In this document: piece by piece, positions 42,900 to 54,053 of the stretch
Position numbering within the stretch: position 1 is the first letter of the stretch
How the letters are laid out: every line of letters starts with the position of its first letter
DNA from: Muscardinus avellanarius
Taxonomy: Eukaryota > Chordata > Mammalia > Rodentia > Gliridae
Assembly: GCA_963383645.1 (NCBI GenBank)
Contig: OY726563.1
Coordinates: 35,122,331-35,186,330, forward strand
Length of the DNA: 64,000 nt
Direction of reading: 5' to 3'
Made by a program: the position numbers and the translations under genes
Notes under the pieces: model-generated
Told to the model about the DNA's origin: nothing
Seen by the model: only the letters and a program-made list of their open reading frames with translations
Database searches by the model: none

Positions 42900-43079
42900 T
42901 CTGTGATACTGGGGATATAGGGACATTATACCTCTAAGCTACGCCTCTAGACCTTTTTATTTTTTATTTTGCAACAGGGTCTCACTAGGTTACTATTTGC
43001 TGACCTCTAATCTTTGATCCTCTGGTTTCAGCCTTTCATGTACTGTAGATTACATGTATACACCACTATAGCCTGGCTA
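42900..43079 (-). mobile_element. B1-dID SINE, old
   Basis: The antisense copy runs from ctgtgatactggggatatag to caccactatagcctggct. Confidence 0.87.
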
Positions 43080-43172
43080 TTTTTTTTTCTTAAAACATTT
43101 TTATTAATTTTCAAGTAACATAAATACATTATGTTTTGTGTGACAAAATCTGACTTAAAGAGCACTTGATGT

Positions 43173-43390
43173 GGCCGAACTTGCTGGTATATACTTATGA
43201 TCCCAGTATTTGGGAGGCTGAGGCAGGAGTACTGAAGGTTGGAGGACAGCTTTGGCAACTTAGTGAGGTCCTCAGCAACTTAGTGAGACCTTGTTTCAAA
43301 TTAAAAAAAAAAAGAATAAAATTAGGGCTGGGGCTTCAGGGTACCTTAGTGGTAGGATACCCCTGGGTTCTATCCCCAGTACCACAAAAA
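43173..43390 (+). mobile_element. B1-dID SINE
   Basis: The sense copy runs from ggccgaacttgctggtatat to ctatccccagtaccac. A near-duplication, gcacttgatgtg/gcactgatgtg, flanks it (43161 and 43392 regions). Confidence 0.88.
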
Positions 43391-43394
43391 AGCA

Positions 43395-44253
43395 CTGATG
43401 TGTAAAATAAAACATTTCTCTGCAAAAAAGGAAACAATTGACAGAGTGAGTAGAGAGCACATGGGGTAGCTGGCTCTGACCAAGCTTTTCTTCTTTTCCC
43501 TTTTTTTTTTTTTGTGGCACCAGGGATGGAACTCAGGGGCATTGTACCTCTGAGCTACACCTCTAGCCCTATTTTTTATTCTTTGTTTTGAATCAGGGTC
43601 TCACTGAGTTCCAAAGGGCCTCACAAAGTAGCTGAGGCTGTCCGCGAACTGTGATCCTTTGGTCTCCACCTCCCAAATGCTGGGATTACAAGCGTGCACC
43701 ATCACGCCTGGGGAAGCTTTTCTGACAAAGGATTAATATCTAGAAAATATAACTCAAAACTAAACACCAAGAAAACAAACCATGGAATCAATAAATCACA
43801 AATGAGCTGAACAGACACTTCTCAAAAGAACTATGAATGTCCAATAATTATATGAAAAAATGTTCAATATCTTTAGCCACCAGGGAAATGCAACCCAGAA
43901 CTACACTGAGATTTTATATCACCCCTGTCAAGATGACTACTATCAGTAATAGAAAAAAACAATATATTTTGGCCAGGATGGGGGGCAGGGCTTTAAAACC
44001 CATGTACACTATTGGGAGATATGTAATTAGTCCAGCTGCTATGAAAAACAGTATGCAGGATCCTCAAAAAACTAAAAATAGAATTACTATATGATTTAGC
44101 TATACCACTTCTGGGTATATATCCAAAGGAATTAAAGTCAGCATACTCTAGAAATATCAGCATACCCATGTTTATCATGGAACAATTTATGACAGTCAAG
44201 TTATGGAATCAGCCTAGGTGGCCATCAACATATGGAGAACTAAAGAAAATGTG

Positions 44254-44319
<66 letters not shown>

Positions 44320-44640
44320 TGAAGTATTATTTGGCCATTAAGAAGAATGCCATCATGTCATTTGCAGGAAAATGGGTGGAACTGGAGATTATCACCTTAT
44401 ATGAAATAAGCCAGGCTCAGAAAAACAAGAATCTCATGTTTTCCCTCATATATTGAATCTAGGGAAAAACTGAAAAATTATATGAAACTAGAAGGGAAAC
44501 TGTTAGGAAAGAGGAATGGGATTGGGAGTGGGGGAGAAAGGGTAACAAAGGGTAATAGGGGTGAATATGACCAAACTATGTTATATACATGTATGAATAT
44601 GCTATAAACAAGCTCTTTGTTCTGTATAATTAAAATGCAC
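43395..44640 (+). mobile_element. L1 3' end (ORF2 C-terminus and 3' UTR), truncated
   Basis: Sense L1 ORF2: ggaaacaattgacagagtg, then across a SINE gacaaaggattaatatctag, acagacacttctcaaaagaa and gggtatatatccaaagg. The 3' region follows with ttggccattaagaagaatg, and it ends near aattaaaatgcacc. Frames are broken. A (TA)(CA) array lies at about 44254-44315. Confidence 0.82.
43501..43713 (-). mobile_element. B1-dID SINE inserted in the L1
   Basis: The antisense copy runs from gtggcaccagggatggaac to caccatcacgcctggg. The duplication aagcttttct lies at 43482-43491 and 43714-43723. Confidence 0.94.
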
Positions 44641-44641
44641 C

Positions 44642-44830
44642 AAGCCAGACATGGTGGTACAGACCTATAATGCCAGTACTTGAGAGACTGAGACAAAAGG
44701 ATTACAGGTTGGAGGTCAACCTCAGCAACGTAGTAAGACCTTGTTTTCAAATAAAAAATGAAAAGGGCCGGGGGTGTAGTTCAGTGGTAGAATGTCCCCA
44801 GATCCAATCCCCAGTACCACAAATAAGCAA
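44642..44830 (+). mobile_element. B1-dID SINE
   Basis: A sense copy (gccagacatggtggtacag to atccccagtaccac) abutting the 3' end of the L1. Confidence 0.9.
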
Positions 44831-44861
44831 ACGAGCATACAATTAAATGAGTTATTTTGAA

Positions 44862-44940
44862 GGGGTAGCAGTATAGCTCAGTGGTTGTACACTTGCCTAC
44901 TACGTCTGAGGCCAGGGTTTTCATCCCCAGTATCACAAAA
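44862..44940 (+). mobile_element. ID-like element
   Basis: The sense copy has ggggtagcagtatagctcag, then a tggttgtacacttgcctac block and catccccagtatcac. It is a diverged ID or tRNA-derived SINE. Confidence 0.7.
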
Positions 44941-44941
44941 A

Positions 44942-45755
44942 ATGCACTAAAATGAAGACTAATGTAATTTTTGGTGTTTCATTCTCTTACTCAAAAATGG
45001 TACAACTAACCCTCTCTGAGTTAAAGCATATGCTGACTTGATTATTGTTCTTTACCATCCACTTATATGGTCTATGTTCAGTGTGTATTACTTATAAAGA
45101 TAATTCTTCATTGTAAGTAAGATGAACAGCGAGTTGGGAGTTTCCTAAAGAGAAAGCCATTAGGTGACTTGACTTTAACTGATATCAGTATGTCCATAAG
45201 AACAAAATTATGAATCAGGACAGCGTGTAGAAGCTTAATTTGAAAGTTTATGAGGGGTATAAGATGAGCTATTATGCAGTAACAATTATCTAAGAGATAA
45301 AACAGATAGATCCTATAAATGTTTTAAGTGTGCTGCCTAAGACTTCTTAACTTTTCAAATTATTTCTATAGTCTAGTTTTTATAAACCCTAAAAATTAAC
45401 ACAATTATTACTAATCAAATATGTTTAATGAGAATATAATAATCAGACATGCTTTGTCTAATTTTAAAAATGATGACATTTTAGGGTACAATATTTGCTT
45501 GAAATGTCATATTTACAATTTTGCATTCTGATTCCACATGGCAACACACAATCTTTGTACTGAGCTATTTGTATGACTTAAAAAATGATTTGACATACAT
45601 GTGTCCTTGGATAATATCTATCTGCAACAGAGGGTGCAAAATGGAGTGAAGAGCAGCAAATTTCTGGATGATGTTTCTACTCTTGGTTATTAACTGCTGG
45701 ATTAATTGATTAGGAGTTTCTCATTTGGAAGTGGCCATGACCAATGGTGCTTATT
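44942..45755. other. Unique AT-rich sequence, no gene recognised
   Basis: No family signature and no ORF of note. Confidence 0.5.
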
Positions 45756-45756
45756 A

Positions 45757-45968
45757 TTATTTGAAGTATTGGAGATCAGGCCCAGAGCATTCTACCTCTG
45801 AGCTATGCATCCAGCCCTATTTTTAATTTTTATTTTGAAACAAGTTCTTGCTAGGTTGCTGAGAGTCTTACAAGTTGCTGATGGGGGCCGTGAACTCGTG
45901 AACTTGTGACCCTCCTGTCTCAGCCTCCCAAGTACTGGGATTACAGGTGTGTGCCACTGTGTTCTGGT
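45757..45968 (-). mobile_element. B1-dID SINE
   Basis: An antisense copy with a local duplication, gtgaactcgtgaacttgtga. It ends gtgccactgtgttctggtt. Confidence 0.87.
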
Positions 45969-46022
45969 TGTTTATCTTTTTTTTAAGTCTAAAGTTACTG
46001 ACTGCTTAAGAATTACTAATTA

Positions 46023-46023
<1 letters not shown>

Positions 46024-46068
<45 letters not shown>

Positions 46069-46098
46069 TTACAGGTATGTGCGAGAGCACCGGGCTCT
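46024..46098. repeat. (GT)n plus terminal SINE scrap
   Basis: GT repeats (46024-46068) run straight into gattacaggtatgtgcg, the last ~30 bases of an antisense SINE. Almost the whole element is missing. Confidence 0.8.
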
Positions 46099-46712
46099 AC
46101 AATGTAGAATTTTAAGATGAAATATTGAGATAATATTCTCAATATAATTAAGAAAGCATTTTTTAATTTCCTAAGCATTTCATGAAATGTGCTTCCTTTA
46201 TAACCATGTATGGCTGCTAAGACATTGAGAGATTTTATGTTGTGATTATAAAATAAGTCTTAGGATTTGGGGGAACATCAAAACACCTCAGGATCCCATT
46301 GGACAATTTGAGTAGCCCCACTGTGTTATAAAATTTTAAATGGGGGGAAGTAATTGCAGGCTCCGCTTTGAAGATGTCAAACATGAGAATTTCACACAAG
46401 CTGCTGCCCCTCTCTCCAGCTGGCAGCATCACTACCAGAATCACAAACAACAGCAGGTAACTTTAGCAGAATGTCTCATCCAAAAGGGTAAAAAAATGTT
46501 TAGTTGTACCAACAGACAAGAGAAATTCAACAATTAAGCAACAATTAACAAATAATGTGGCACTGGTTCTAAAGAATATTGGAAAAATTGTAACTGAACT
46601 TGGAAAAATGCAAATTAACTTTGCCCGGGGGGTGGGGGAAGGATCCCAAAATGAAAACTCAGAGTTGTTTAACGTGGTCAGAAAATAAAATATTCCTATA
46701 AATCAATATTTT

Positions 46713-46911
46713 TTGTGTTGTTAGGGATTAAATCCAGGGGCCTTCTACCTCTGAGCTAAAAACCCATCCCTATTTTATATTATATTTGGAAACAGGATCT
46801 TGCTGACAGAAAGCCTTGCTAAGTTGCTGAGACTGACCTCAAACCTGCGATCCTCCTATCACAGCCTTCCCAAGTACTGGGATTACAGATGTGTGCCACC
46901 ATGCCCAGCTT
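46713..46911 (-). mobile_element. B1-dID SINE with 16-bp duplication
   Basis: The antisense copy runs from gtgttgttagggattaaatc to gccaccatgcccagct. The perfect duplication tataaatcaatatttt lies at 46697-46712 and 46912-46927. Confidence 0.95.
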
Positions 46912-46974
46912 TATAAATCAATATTTTAATAGAGGTGGCATAATGTTACAGAAAGAATTTTATGCAATTATGGG

Positions 46975-47135
46975 TCAGAAGATCAACTCCACTTCTAGCA
47001 TAGTGGTGCAACTTTGTGTATTCATTTGACCTCTCTGAATTAGCTTTTTCACCTGTAACGTTGTGATAGTGGTACAGGTGATGCATATTCATTTCATCTC
47101 ATAGGACTATTGCAAGGAACAAACCTGATTGTAAA
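46975..47135 (+). mobile_element. MIR remnant
   Basis: The sense MIR order is recognisable: ttcatttgacctctctgaat, a cacctgtaacg block, then ctcataggactattgcaagg. Confidence 0.6.
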
Positions 47136-47453
47136 ATCAGCACCATAGGTGGGGTTCTAGTTTTAAACGATTAGGATAAAACAGGCTATGTATGATATGA
47201 AAACTAAACTGTATATAAATACACTTTGAAGAAAACAAGCAACTGTGTTAAGAAACATTAGTCCACACACACATGGATGTGAGAAATGGCCTTTAAATTT
47301 TTCTAACATGTCACTTCAGTCATTTTGGGGTTTTCTTTCCCTGAAGGCTATTCCCCATGGCTGGGACCTTTTCTGGAGTCAAGGTACTTTGTGTGTATGT
47401 GGACGTGTGCATTTGGTCTTCTGGGATTAGTCCACACTGATCTTGACCATGTA

Positions 47454-48280
47454 CATTATGGTTTGGCTCAGGAATGTCCCCAAAGGCTCATATGTTGAAG
47501 GCTTGATCTCCAATGCAGCAATGTTCAGAGGGGTCTTTTCAGAAACGATTGGATATTGAGGGCTTGAATATCATCAGTGCATTAATCCACTGAGAGATTC
47601 CTAGCTGAATGGACTATTGGGAGGTGGTGGAAGCTGTAGGAGGTGGGATCAAGTTGTAGGAAGTAGGTCATAGGGGATGTGCCTTGTAAGGAGATAATCT
47701 AGTCCCTGGTCTCTAGGTGTGTTTTCCTCTCCTCTCCTCTCCTCTCCTCCCCTCCCCTCCCCTCTTCTTCTCTTTTTCCTCCTCCTCCTCCTCCTCCTCC
47801 TCCTCCTCCTCCTCCTCCTCCTCCTTCTTCTTCTTCTTCTTCTTCTTCTTTTTCTTCTCTCTCTCTCTCTCCCTCCCTCCTTCCCACCCTCCCTCCCTCC
47901 CTCCCCTTCCTGGCTGCCATGAGATGAACAGCTTTGCTCCACTATACCATCCTGGCATGATGTTCTGCCTCAACATAGGCTCCAAATCAATAAATCAACA
48001 AGAGGCTGAGACAGAAGGACATAGTGTTCAAGGACAGCCTCAGCAATTTAGTCAGACCCTTAACAACTTAAACCCTGTTTCAAAATAAATAATAAAAAGT
48101 CTGGGGGTATAGATTGGAGGTAGAATGCCCCTGTGTTAAATCTCTAGCACCAAAAAAAAAAAGAAGAAAAAAAGAACAACATGAGAATGGACTGAAATCA
48201 TGAGCCAAAATAAAATCTTTTCTCTTTTATGTTGTTTTCTCAGGTATTTTGTCATAGTAACAGAAAGCTGACTAGCAAAA
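47454..48280 (+). mobile_element. MaLR-type LTR with expanded pyrimidine tract
   Basis: Start: attatggtttggctcagg. Middle: tggctgccatgagatgaac and ggcatgatgttctgcctc. End: tttctcaggtattttgtcat and agaaagctgactagc. The internal CT-rich tract has expanded (47720-47906: CCTCT, CCT, TTC, TC and CCCTC blocks). A SINE splits the 3' part. Confidence 0.82.
47999..48165 (+). mobile_element. 5'-truncated B1-dID SINE inside the MaLR LTR
   Basis: A sense copy lacking its first ~40 bases. It starts at agaggctgagacagaagg and ends ctctagcaccaaaa. Confidence 0.87.
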
Positions 48281-48467
48281 TGTGGCACCCACTTTTATTG
48301 CTCTCATGTGTAACTCCCTCCCCAAGGGAATAGGTGTGGGCTTCCTTGCTTTAGAGTTTCATCAGCACTCACTTCTGTCAGTCTGGGCAACCCTTTTTTG
48401 AGTTGGAAAGAAATATGTTCCCCTACATGTTTCTACATACAGGAAACTCACATGTAGACCTACAAAT

Positions 48468-48471
<4 letters not shown>

Positions 48472-48518
<47 letters not shown>

Positions 48519-48666
48519 TACTGAGGATTGAACTCAAGGGCATTCTCTGAGCTACATTCCCAGCCCAACATTATTTTTTTATTTTGAAACAGGGTCTCAC
48601 TAAGTTGCTGAGGCTGTTCTCAAATCTACAATCCTCCTGTCTCAGCCTCCTAAATACTGGGATTAA
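48472..48666 (-). mobile_element. 5'-truncated B1-dID SINE with (GT)n tail
   Basis: GT repeats (48472-48517) are followed by an antisense body that stops at ctaaatactgggattaaatc, missing the terminal left-arm block. Short aaatctt repeats flank it. Confidence 0.88.
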
Positions 48667-48678
48667 ATCTTCTTTTTG

Positions 48679-48886
48679 AGCTAGGCAGAGTGGCACACAC
48701 TTGTAATCCCAATACTTGGGAGGTTGAGACAGGAGGATCACAGTTCGTGGACAGCTTTAGCTACGTAGTGAGGCCTTTTGCAACTTAGTGAGAACTTGTT
48801 TTAAAATAAAGAATAGTAAATAGGGCTGCGGGTATAGCTCAGAGGTAGAATGCCCCTGGGTTTCATCCTCAGTACCACACAAAACA
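48679..48886 (+). mobile_element. B1-dID SINE
   Basis: The sense copy runs from gagctaggcagagtggcac to ttcatcctcagtaccac. A tctttttga repeat flanks it (48669 and 48888 regions). Confidence 0.9.
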
Positions 48887-49049
48887 AATCTTTTTGAAAA
48901 ATTATAAGCTTTGGGGAATCAAAAGCCAAGAAGATGTGTGTCTCTTCTCAATTTCCTGCACTTTCCCTCTGAAGCACAGAGCTGGCTATCTGATTGAAGG
49001 TGGATATTGGAAAGGAAAAAATCAAGATTGTTATTGCAAAATATATAGG

Positions 49050-49390
49050 TCAGTTATTCATTTGACCTATGATTAGTGAGCACCCATGTATAAAGCATGG
49101 TGCTCTGACAGTGGGATACAGCAATGAGCAAAACAGATACAGTCCTGCTCAGTGCCTGCATTCTAGAGGAGGCAGACATTAAAAAGTGGCTTAAATGATA
49201 CAATTTCACTTGTGATAAGTCCTATAAAGAACATACAGAAGGTGTTTAGAGAAGACCTAAGGGGAGCCCAGTGAATTTGGAGTCAGGGAATCTTTCTTTG
49301 AGAAAGGGTCATTGAAGCTGACTTCTGAAGGGTAAATAGTAATCCATCAGGCAGAGGGGAAATGGGTATATTACAGATGGAAGGGTAATG
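49050..49390 (-). mobile_element. L2 LINE remnant
   Basis: Antisense L2 landmarks are gtgagcacccatgtataaag, ggatacagcaatgagcaaaa, tgataagtcctataaagaa and gcattgaa-like blocks. It is old and non-coding. Confidence 0.65.
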
Positions 49391-49599
49391 GTCTATTGAG
49401 CCAGAGTGACAGTGCATACCACGGTATAGATGTGCAAAGAAACCTAAGATTTTCTGTGATCAAACTCAGGTTCAGATCAAGGAAACTGTGTAAGCTAAAG
49501 CAGATAAAACATTCTATTTTATTTCAATATACTTGATTTATTAAATATTTTCTCCAATTCAGTGACTATATTTTGCTACTTCTAAAATGCATCAATTAC

Positions 49600-49806
49600 C
49601 AAGCAGGGTGTGGTGGAGCATACCTGTAATCCCAGTACTTGGGAAGCTGAGACAAAAGGAGGATCACAGGTTCATGGACAGCCTCAGCAACTTAGTGAGG
49701 TCCTCAGCAACTTAACAAGACACTGTTTCAAACTAAAATATAAAATAGGGCTGGGGGATATAGCCTGGATGTAGAATGCTCTAGGGTTCAATTTCCACCA
49801 CCACAA
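49600..49806 (+). mobile_element. B1-dID SINE
   Basis: The sense copy runs from agcagggtgtggtggagcat to caatttccaccaccac, with a 5-base insertion (aaagg) near the B box. Confidence 0.9.
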
Positions 49807-49809
49807 GAA

Positions 49810-50499
49810 ATATGTCCATTATCATTATTACTACCTACTACCATTCGTGAGATTCATGGATTTCCATACAATTATCTGGGAGTTTCTAACACCTTACCTT
49901 GCTTGAGATTTTAATATCACAGTGTGGTGGGATCCTGGACACTCCTGTACAAACCTGTGTGCTAATTTTTCTTCTCTCTGCAGAACTGAGAATGGTCGGA
50001 AAGGAGGCAAGAGAACCACACAATAGATAAAAGGCTAGTTTCTGTCATCCAGGTGATTAAGGGCACTATTTGGACCAGAGATAGCAGCAGAGCTCCAAAA
50101 AGTAGATGCATTTAACACTTATGGAAGAGAGAGAGAGCAAATAGGATTTTATGGTTGATTGAATATACATGAGAGAAACCATGTAGGGTGAGGATAGTGA
50201 GTTCTGGAATTCCGGAGAGATGCTGCCTCTTACTGAGATCTGGAACACTGGAGGAAGTCCAGGTCTGAAGGAAGAAAATCAGGGAGGGTTTTCTTGTAGG
50301 GGAAGGAACATATTTTGAAAGAGGATCTTTCTGGCAAGAGCTGGCACCCTTTGAAGTGAAGCCTAGCAATTACTCAGCTAGCCTGTCTGCTGTGTTGGTT
50401 CAGACCCTGAGAATTTTCTGACAATACAACTGCATCCTCAACGTGTAACTGCTTGGGTGTGGAATTGGCATCTTATACTGAACATGTGCCAAATAGTTT
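49810..50499. other. Unique sequence, no gene recognised
   Basis: Small ORFs only; no family resemblance. Confidence 0.45.
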
Positions 50500-50851
50500 C
50501 TGGTCTTCCTTCTGAACTTGCTCCTCCTGAAATGTCCCTTATACCAGGAATTAACCATCTCTTCTGTTGCTCTGGCTGTAACCCTGGAGCATCCTTAATT
50601 CCTCCCTTCTTCTACACCATGCTTACACAATCAACTAGCAAATCCTATCATTCCTGTTTTCAATATGTATCCAGAATCCAACCAATTTGTAACTCTACTG
50701 TTACCTGTTTTGCTCCAAACCATGATCATTTTTATCCCTTCGTTCCCTGCCTGTTGCAGTATCTCTCATTGGCCTTTTCTCTTTCACCCAAGCTCCCTGA
50801 GAGGCCATCATCCACAGAACAGTCAGAGTGATACTTTCAAAATAAGTCAGG

Positions 50852-51035
50852 TCAAGTCTGACGTGGTGATACACATCTGTAACCCCAGTACTTGGGAGCC
50901 TGAGACAGAAGGATCACAGCAACTAAGTGAGAACCTCAGCAACTTAGAAGGACCTGTTCCAAAATAAAAATAAAAAGGGCTGGGGGAGCAGCCTAGAGGT
51001 TTAATATCCCATGTTCAATTCCCAGCACTAATAAA
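50852..51035 (+). mobile_element. B1-dID SINE, left arm deleted internally
   Basis: A sense copy (aagtctgacgtggtgatac) lacking the ggttcgaagcc block. It is inserted in the L2. Confidence 0.85.
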
Positions 51036-51126
51036 AAAATCAGATCATATCACTCCTCTTGAGAAAAAGCTTCCAAGACTCCTCAACTCTTATGAAGTCA
51101 AAATCCTGACCATGATGTGAGAGTAG

Positions 51127-51769
51127 CTTCCAGTCTCCATGATTGTGGGAACAGCTTCTGTCTTCCCTGATGTGGAAGCAACTTCTGTCCTCCACGATGT
51201 GAGCATGACTTTCATCCTCCATGAAAACAGTTTCTGGCCTCCAGAATATGGGAACATATTTTGTCATCCATGCTGCAAGAGTGGCTTCTATTCTCCATGA
51301 TGTGAGAGTAACTTTTGTCCTTCATGATGCGACAACAACTTCCAGCCTCCATGATGTGGGAACAGATTCTGTCTTTAATAATGTGAGAGTGGCTTCCATC
51401 TTTTATGATGTAGGAGCGACTTTGATCCTCCATGATGTGAGATCAGCTTCTGTCCTCCATGATGTGGGAACAACTTTGGCCTTCATGATGTGACAGCAAC
51501 TTTTGGCCACCATGATGTGAGATCAGCTTCCAGCCACCAGAAGGCGAAAGCAACTTCTGTCCTCCATGATGTGAGAGTGACTTCCAGTATCCAAGATGTG
51601 ACAGGCGCTTCCGGCCTCCATGATGTGATAGGGGCTGCAGGCCACTATGATGTGAGAACAGCTTCCAGCCTCCATGATATTGGAGCAGTTTCCAGCCTTC
51701 ATGGTGTTAGAGCAGCTTCAGACCTCTATGCTGTGGGAGCAGCTTCCCAACTCTGTGATGTTGGAGCAG
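51127..51769. repeat. 27-bp minisatellite, about 24 units
   Basis: Typical units are cttctgtcctccatgatgtg plus gagagca. Counted by eye there are 24 units. Three depart from 27 bp: the first is 28, the fourth 22 and the fourteenth 26. Because 27 is divisible by three, ORFs with a 9-residue repeat (core VLHDVG) run through on both strands, and the 26-bp unit shifts the frame near 51490. No start-site, splice or codon evidence supports translation. The right flank (gagctggccctatggactg) resembles a MaLR LTR interior, and the unit core ccatgatgtgag also occurs in such LTRs, so it may have grown from one. Confidence 0.95.
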
Positions 51770-52040
51770 TGTCTCTCCACACTCCCTGCCACTGCAGCCA
51801 CTCACATTTATGCTTTGGAGCTGGCCCTATGGACTGAAATCATATTGCCATGTACTTCGAGAAGAACTTTCCTTAGGACTTTTGCAAGTCAAGGAGAGAC
51901 ACTGGTTTCCCATGTCTTATCATATATAATAGGACAGCTTTATTTTCATTTTCACTTTCATTATACATTAAGTTTCCATGTAAGTTTCACTTGAAAAATG
52001 GTTTTTACCATAAGAAATAAAGAATCGCATCATTAAAAAA
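51770..52040. other. Flank of the minisatellite, possible MaLR scrap
   Basis: Resemblance to a MaLR LTR interior is limited to about 51770-51840. The rest is AT-rich and unassigned. Confidence 0.35.
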
Positions 52041-52041
52041 C

Positions 52042-52215
52042 AACCCAGCATTTGGGATGCTGAGACAGGAGGATCGTGGTTCATGGACTTCAGCTACTAC
52101 TTAATGAAGCCCTTTGCAACTCAATGAGACCTTGTTTCAAAATAAAGAATAAAAAAATAGGCTTTGAGGTAGAATGCCCCTGGGTTCCATCCCTAGTACC
52201 ACACATACAAAAAAT
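52042..52215 (+). mobile_element. 5'-truncated B1-dID SINE
   Basis: The sense copy starts within the left arm at cagcatttgggatgctgag and has a shortened right half (aataggctttgaggtag). Confidence 0.88.
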
Positions 52216-52565
52216 CCTCACAGTGGCCTACGATATCCTAAATCATCTGACTTTTGTGACCTCTCTGATGACATGCCCTATCTCCCACCCTTGTATACCC
52301 CTCTCTTATCACACTGGCCTCACAATATTTCTCAAGCATGCTCTGCATGTTCCCACTTCAGTGTGTTTGCGAATTCTATTTTTCCTGTTTGGAATGCTGT
52401 TGCTCTACATGTGCATGGCTTACTTCCTTACTTCCTATTCAAATGACTTACCAGTGAGGCCTTCTCTGATATCCAATTTATAATTGTAGTCCCGTTCCCA
52501 CAGTCATATCCATTCCTCTTCTGTGTTTTATTTCCCCCCACAGCGTTGTAAAAGCATTAACTGTA

Positions 52566-52755
52566 TAATGTCTTGGTGGTTCACACCTGTGATCCTAGTA
52601 CTTGGAAGGGTGAGACAGGAGGATTGAAAGTTCATGGCAGCCACAGCAATTTAGCAAGACCTTCAGTAACTTAGTGAAACCCTGTTTCAAAATAAGGCTG
52701 GGAGTGTAACTCAGGGGTAGAATGCTCCTGGGTTCAATCCTCAGTACCACATGCA
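52566..52755 (+). mobile_element. B1-dID SINE in the L2
   Basis: The sense copy runs from taatgtcttggtggttcac to caatcctcagtaccac. A purine-rich tract follows (52772-52806). Confidence 0.88.
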
Positions 52756-52950
52756 TTCACACAACAACACAAAAAAGAAAGGAAAGAAAAGAAAAAGAAA
52801 GAGAAACATCCTTGATCTTTTGGTAATCTGGGTCCTCTTACTCCACTAGGATGCAATAGGGCAGGGTTTTTTCTCCCTTGCTGTGTTTTTGGTGCCTAGC
52901 TTGGTACTTGACACACAGGAGGAGCTTCAGCAAAGCTACATCTCAGGCCT

Positions 52951-53850
52951 GGCTTTAGAGTTCAAGAAATCATCACATATGTCCAGCTGGGAGGACTTAG
53001 GGCTTGGAGAAATCCCAGGGTTTAGAGTTTCTCAGTTCCTTTGGCTTCTTTGCAACATTCCTATTTCAATGCCTAAGATTTGAATCCTTTCCAATTAGAT
53101 CATTAGGTTTAACCCAAGGAACCTAGTACAACATAGAAACCAGATAGTGCTATTTGGTCAGGATGATGTGTGCATCTGGCTAGACTCACAACTGTCTGCT
53201 CATTTTGATCCTAGTAGACTCAGACTTACAACACATTGGGTCAGTGATGACTTAAAATCAGCGGTGGAAGATTTTATGAACTTTTCTATTTAAGTTATTT
53301 ACCTGTTTAAGAAGTCCTCATGAAAACAGTAAGTGGTCTTGGTTCAGGGATGGCTGCAGCCAAAAGTGAAATTGTACTGTGTGATCTGGGTCTCTGCAAA
53401 GCCACTGTGGAAATGGAGTTAGGACTGCAATAGATTTATTGAGGATTAGCTTGTGAATGATAAAGGGACTGAAACAGGATTAAGTAAGGAAAGCCTGCAG
53501 GTTGCAATGCTGATCTATCACAGAACCATCTCAAGTATGGGTTGGATGAGAACTCACCTAATCATGGGTTGAGTAAGAAATTACCCAACCATACATGCTG
53601 GAGCAGAGATTGCCATTAGGGGTCCAGCACTGGGCAAACTGGCCAGTCCCTGGTCCTTTTGCAGTGCTGACTCATTGGATGGGGCTACCTAAAAAGAAGC
53701 TTGGTCTCAACTTCAAATCAATGGTGGATCCTGGAGGCATCAGAGCTGGATGCTGTCAGCTGACTAAGATCCTTGCTGCTGAATGGCAAGTCTTTCCTCT
53801 CTCCCTCCCTTCCTGCCTCCCTCCCTCTCTTTCCTCCTTCCTCTTTTTAA
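52951..53850. other. Unassigned sequence, no gene recognised
   Basis: No repeat class identified except a CT-rich run (53797-53846) at the tail of the next SINE. Confidence 0.4.
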
Positions 53851-53852
53851 AC

Positions 53853-54053
53853 ATTTTTTGTGGTACTGAGGATTGAACCCAGGAGTATTCTACTTCTGAG
53901 ATACACCCCAGTCTTAATTATTTTTTATTTGGGACAGAGTCTCACTAATTTGCAGAAGGCCTCCACAGATTGCTGAAGCTGGGCTCGAACCTGTGATCCT
54001 CCTGTCTTGGACTCCAAGTACTGAGAGTATAGGCATGCAGTACCATGCCTGGC
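53853..54053 (-). mobile_element. B1-dID SINE
   Basis: The antisense copy runs from tttgtggtactgaggattg to agtaccatgcctggct. Confidence 0.92.

Larger units (their letters stand above)
50500..52950 (+). mobile_element. L2 LINE, interrupted by a minisatellite and SINEs
   Basis: Sense L2 order: 50500-50850 (acagtcagagtgatactttc at its right end), 51025-51125 (agatcatatcactcctcttg and agtcaaaatcctgaccatg), 52216-52560 (gtggcctacgatatcc, tttggaatgctgttgctc, gaggccttctctgatatcc), and 52800-52950 (tttggtgcctagcttggtac). The pieces are collinear with the L2 3' region, so intervening DNA is later. No intact frame was seen. Confidence 0.75.

Noticed and set aside
47649..48088. Long Glu/Gly/Arg- or Ser/Leu-rich ORFs on both strands
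   Set aside because: They arise from an expanded pyrimidine tract within a MaLR LTR.
51127..51769. A CRISPR-like array
   Set aside because: Units are contiguous with no unique spacers, and the genome is a mammal's.
51221..51837. A 9-residue-repeat protein gene
   Set aside because: The frame follows from a 27-bp period, is open on both strands, and shifts at a 26-bp unit. There is no promoter or splice support.
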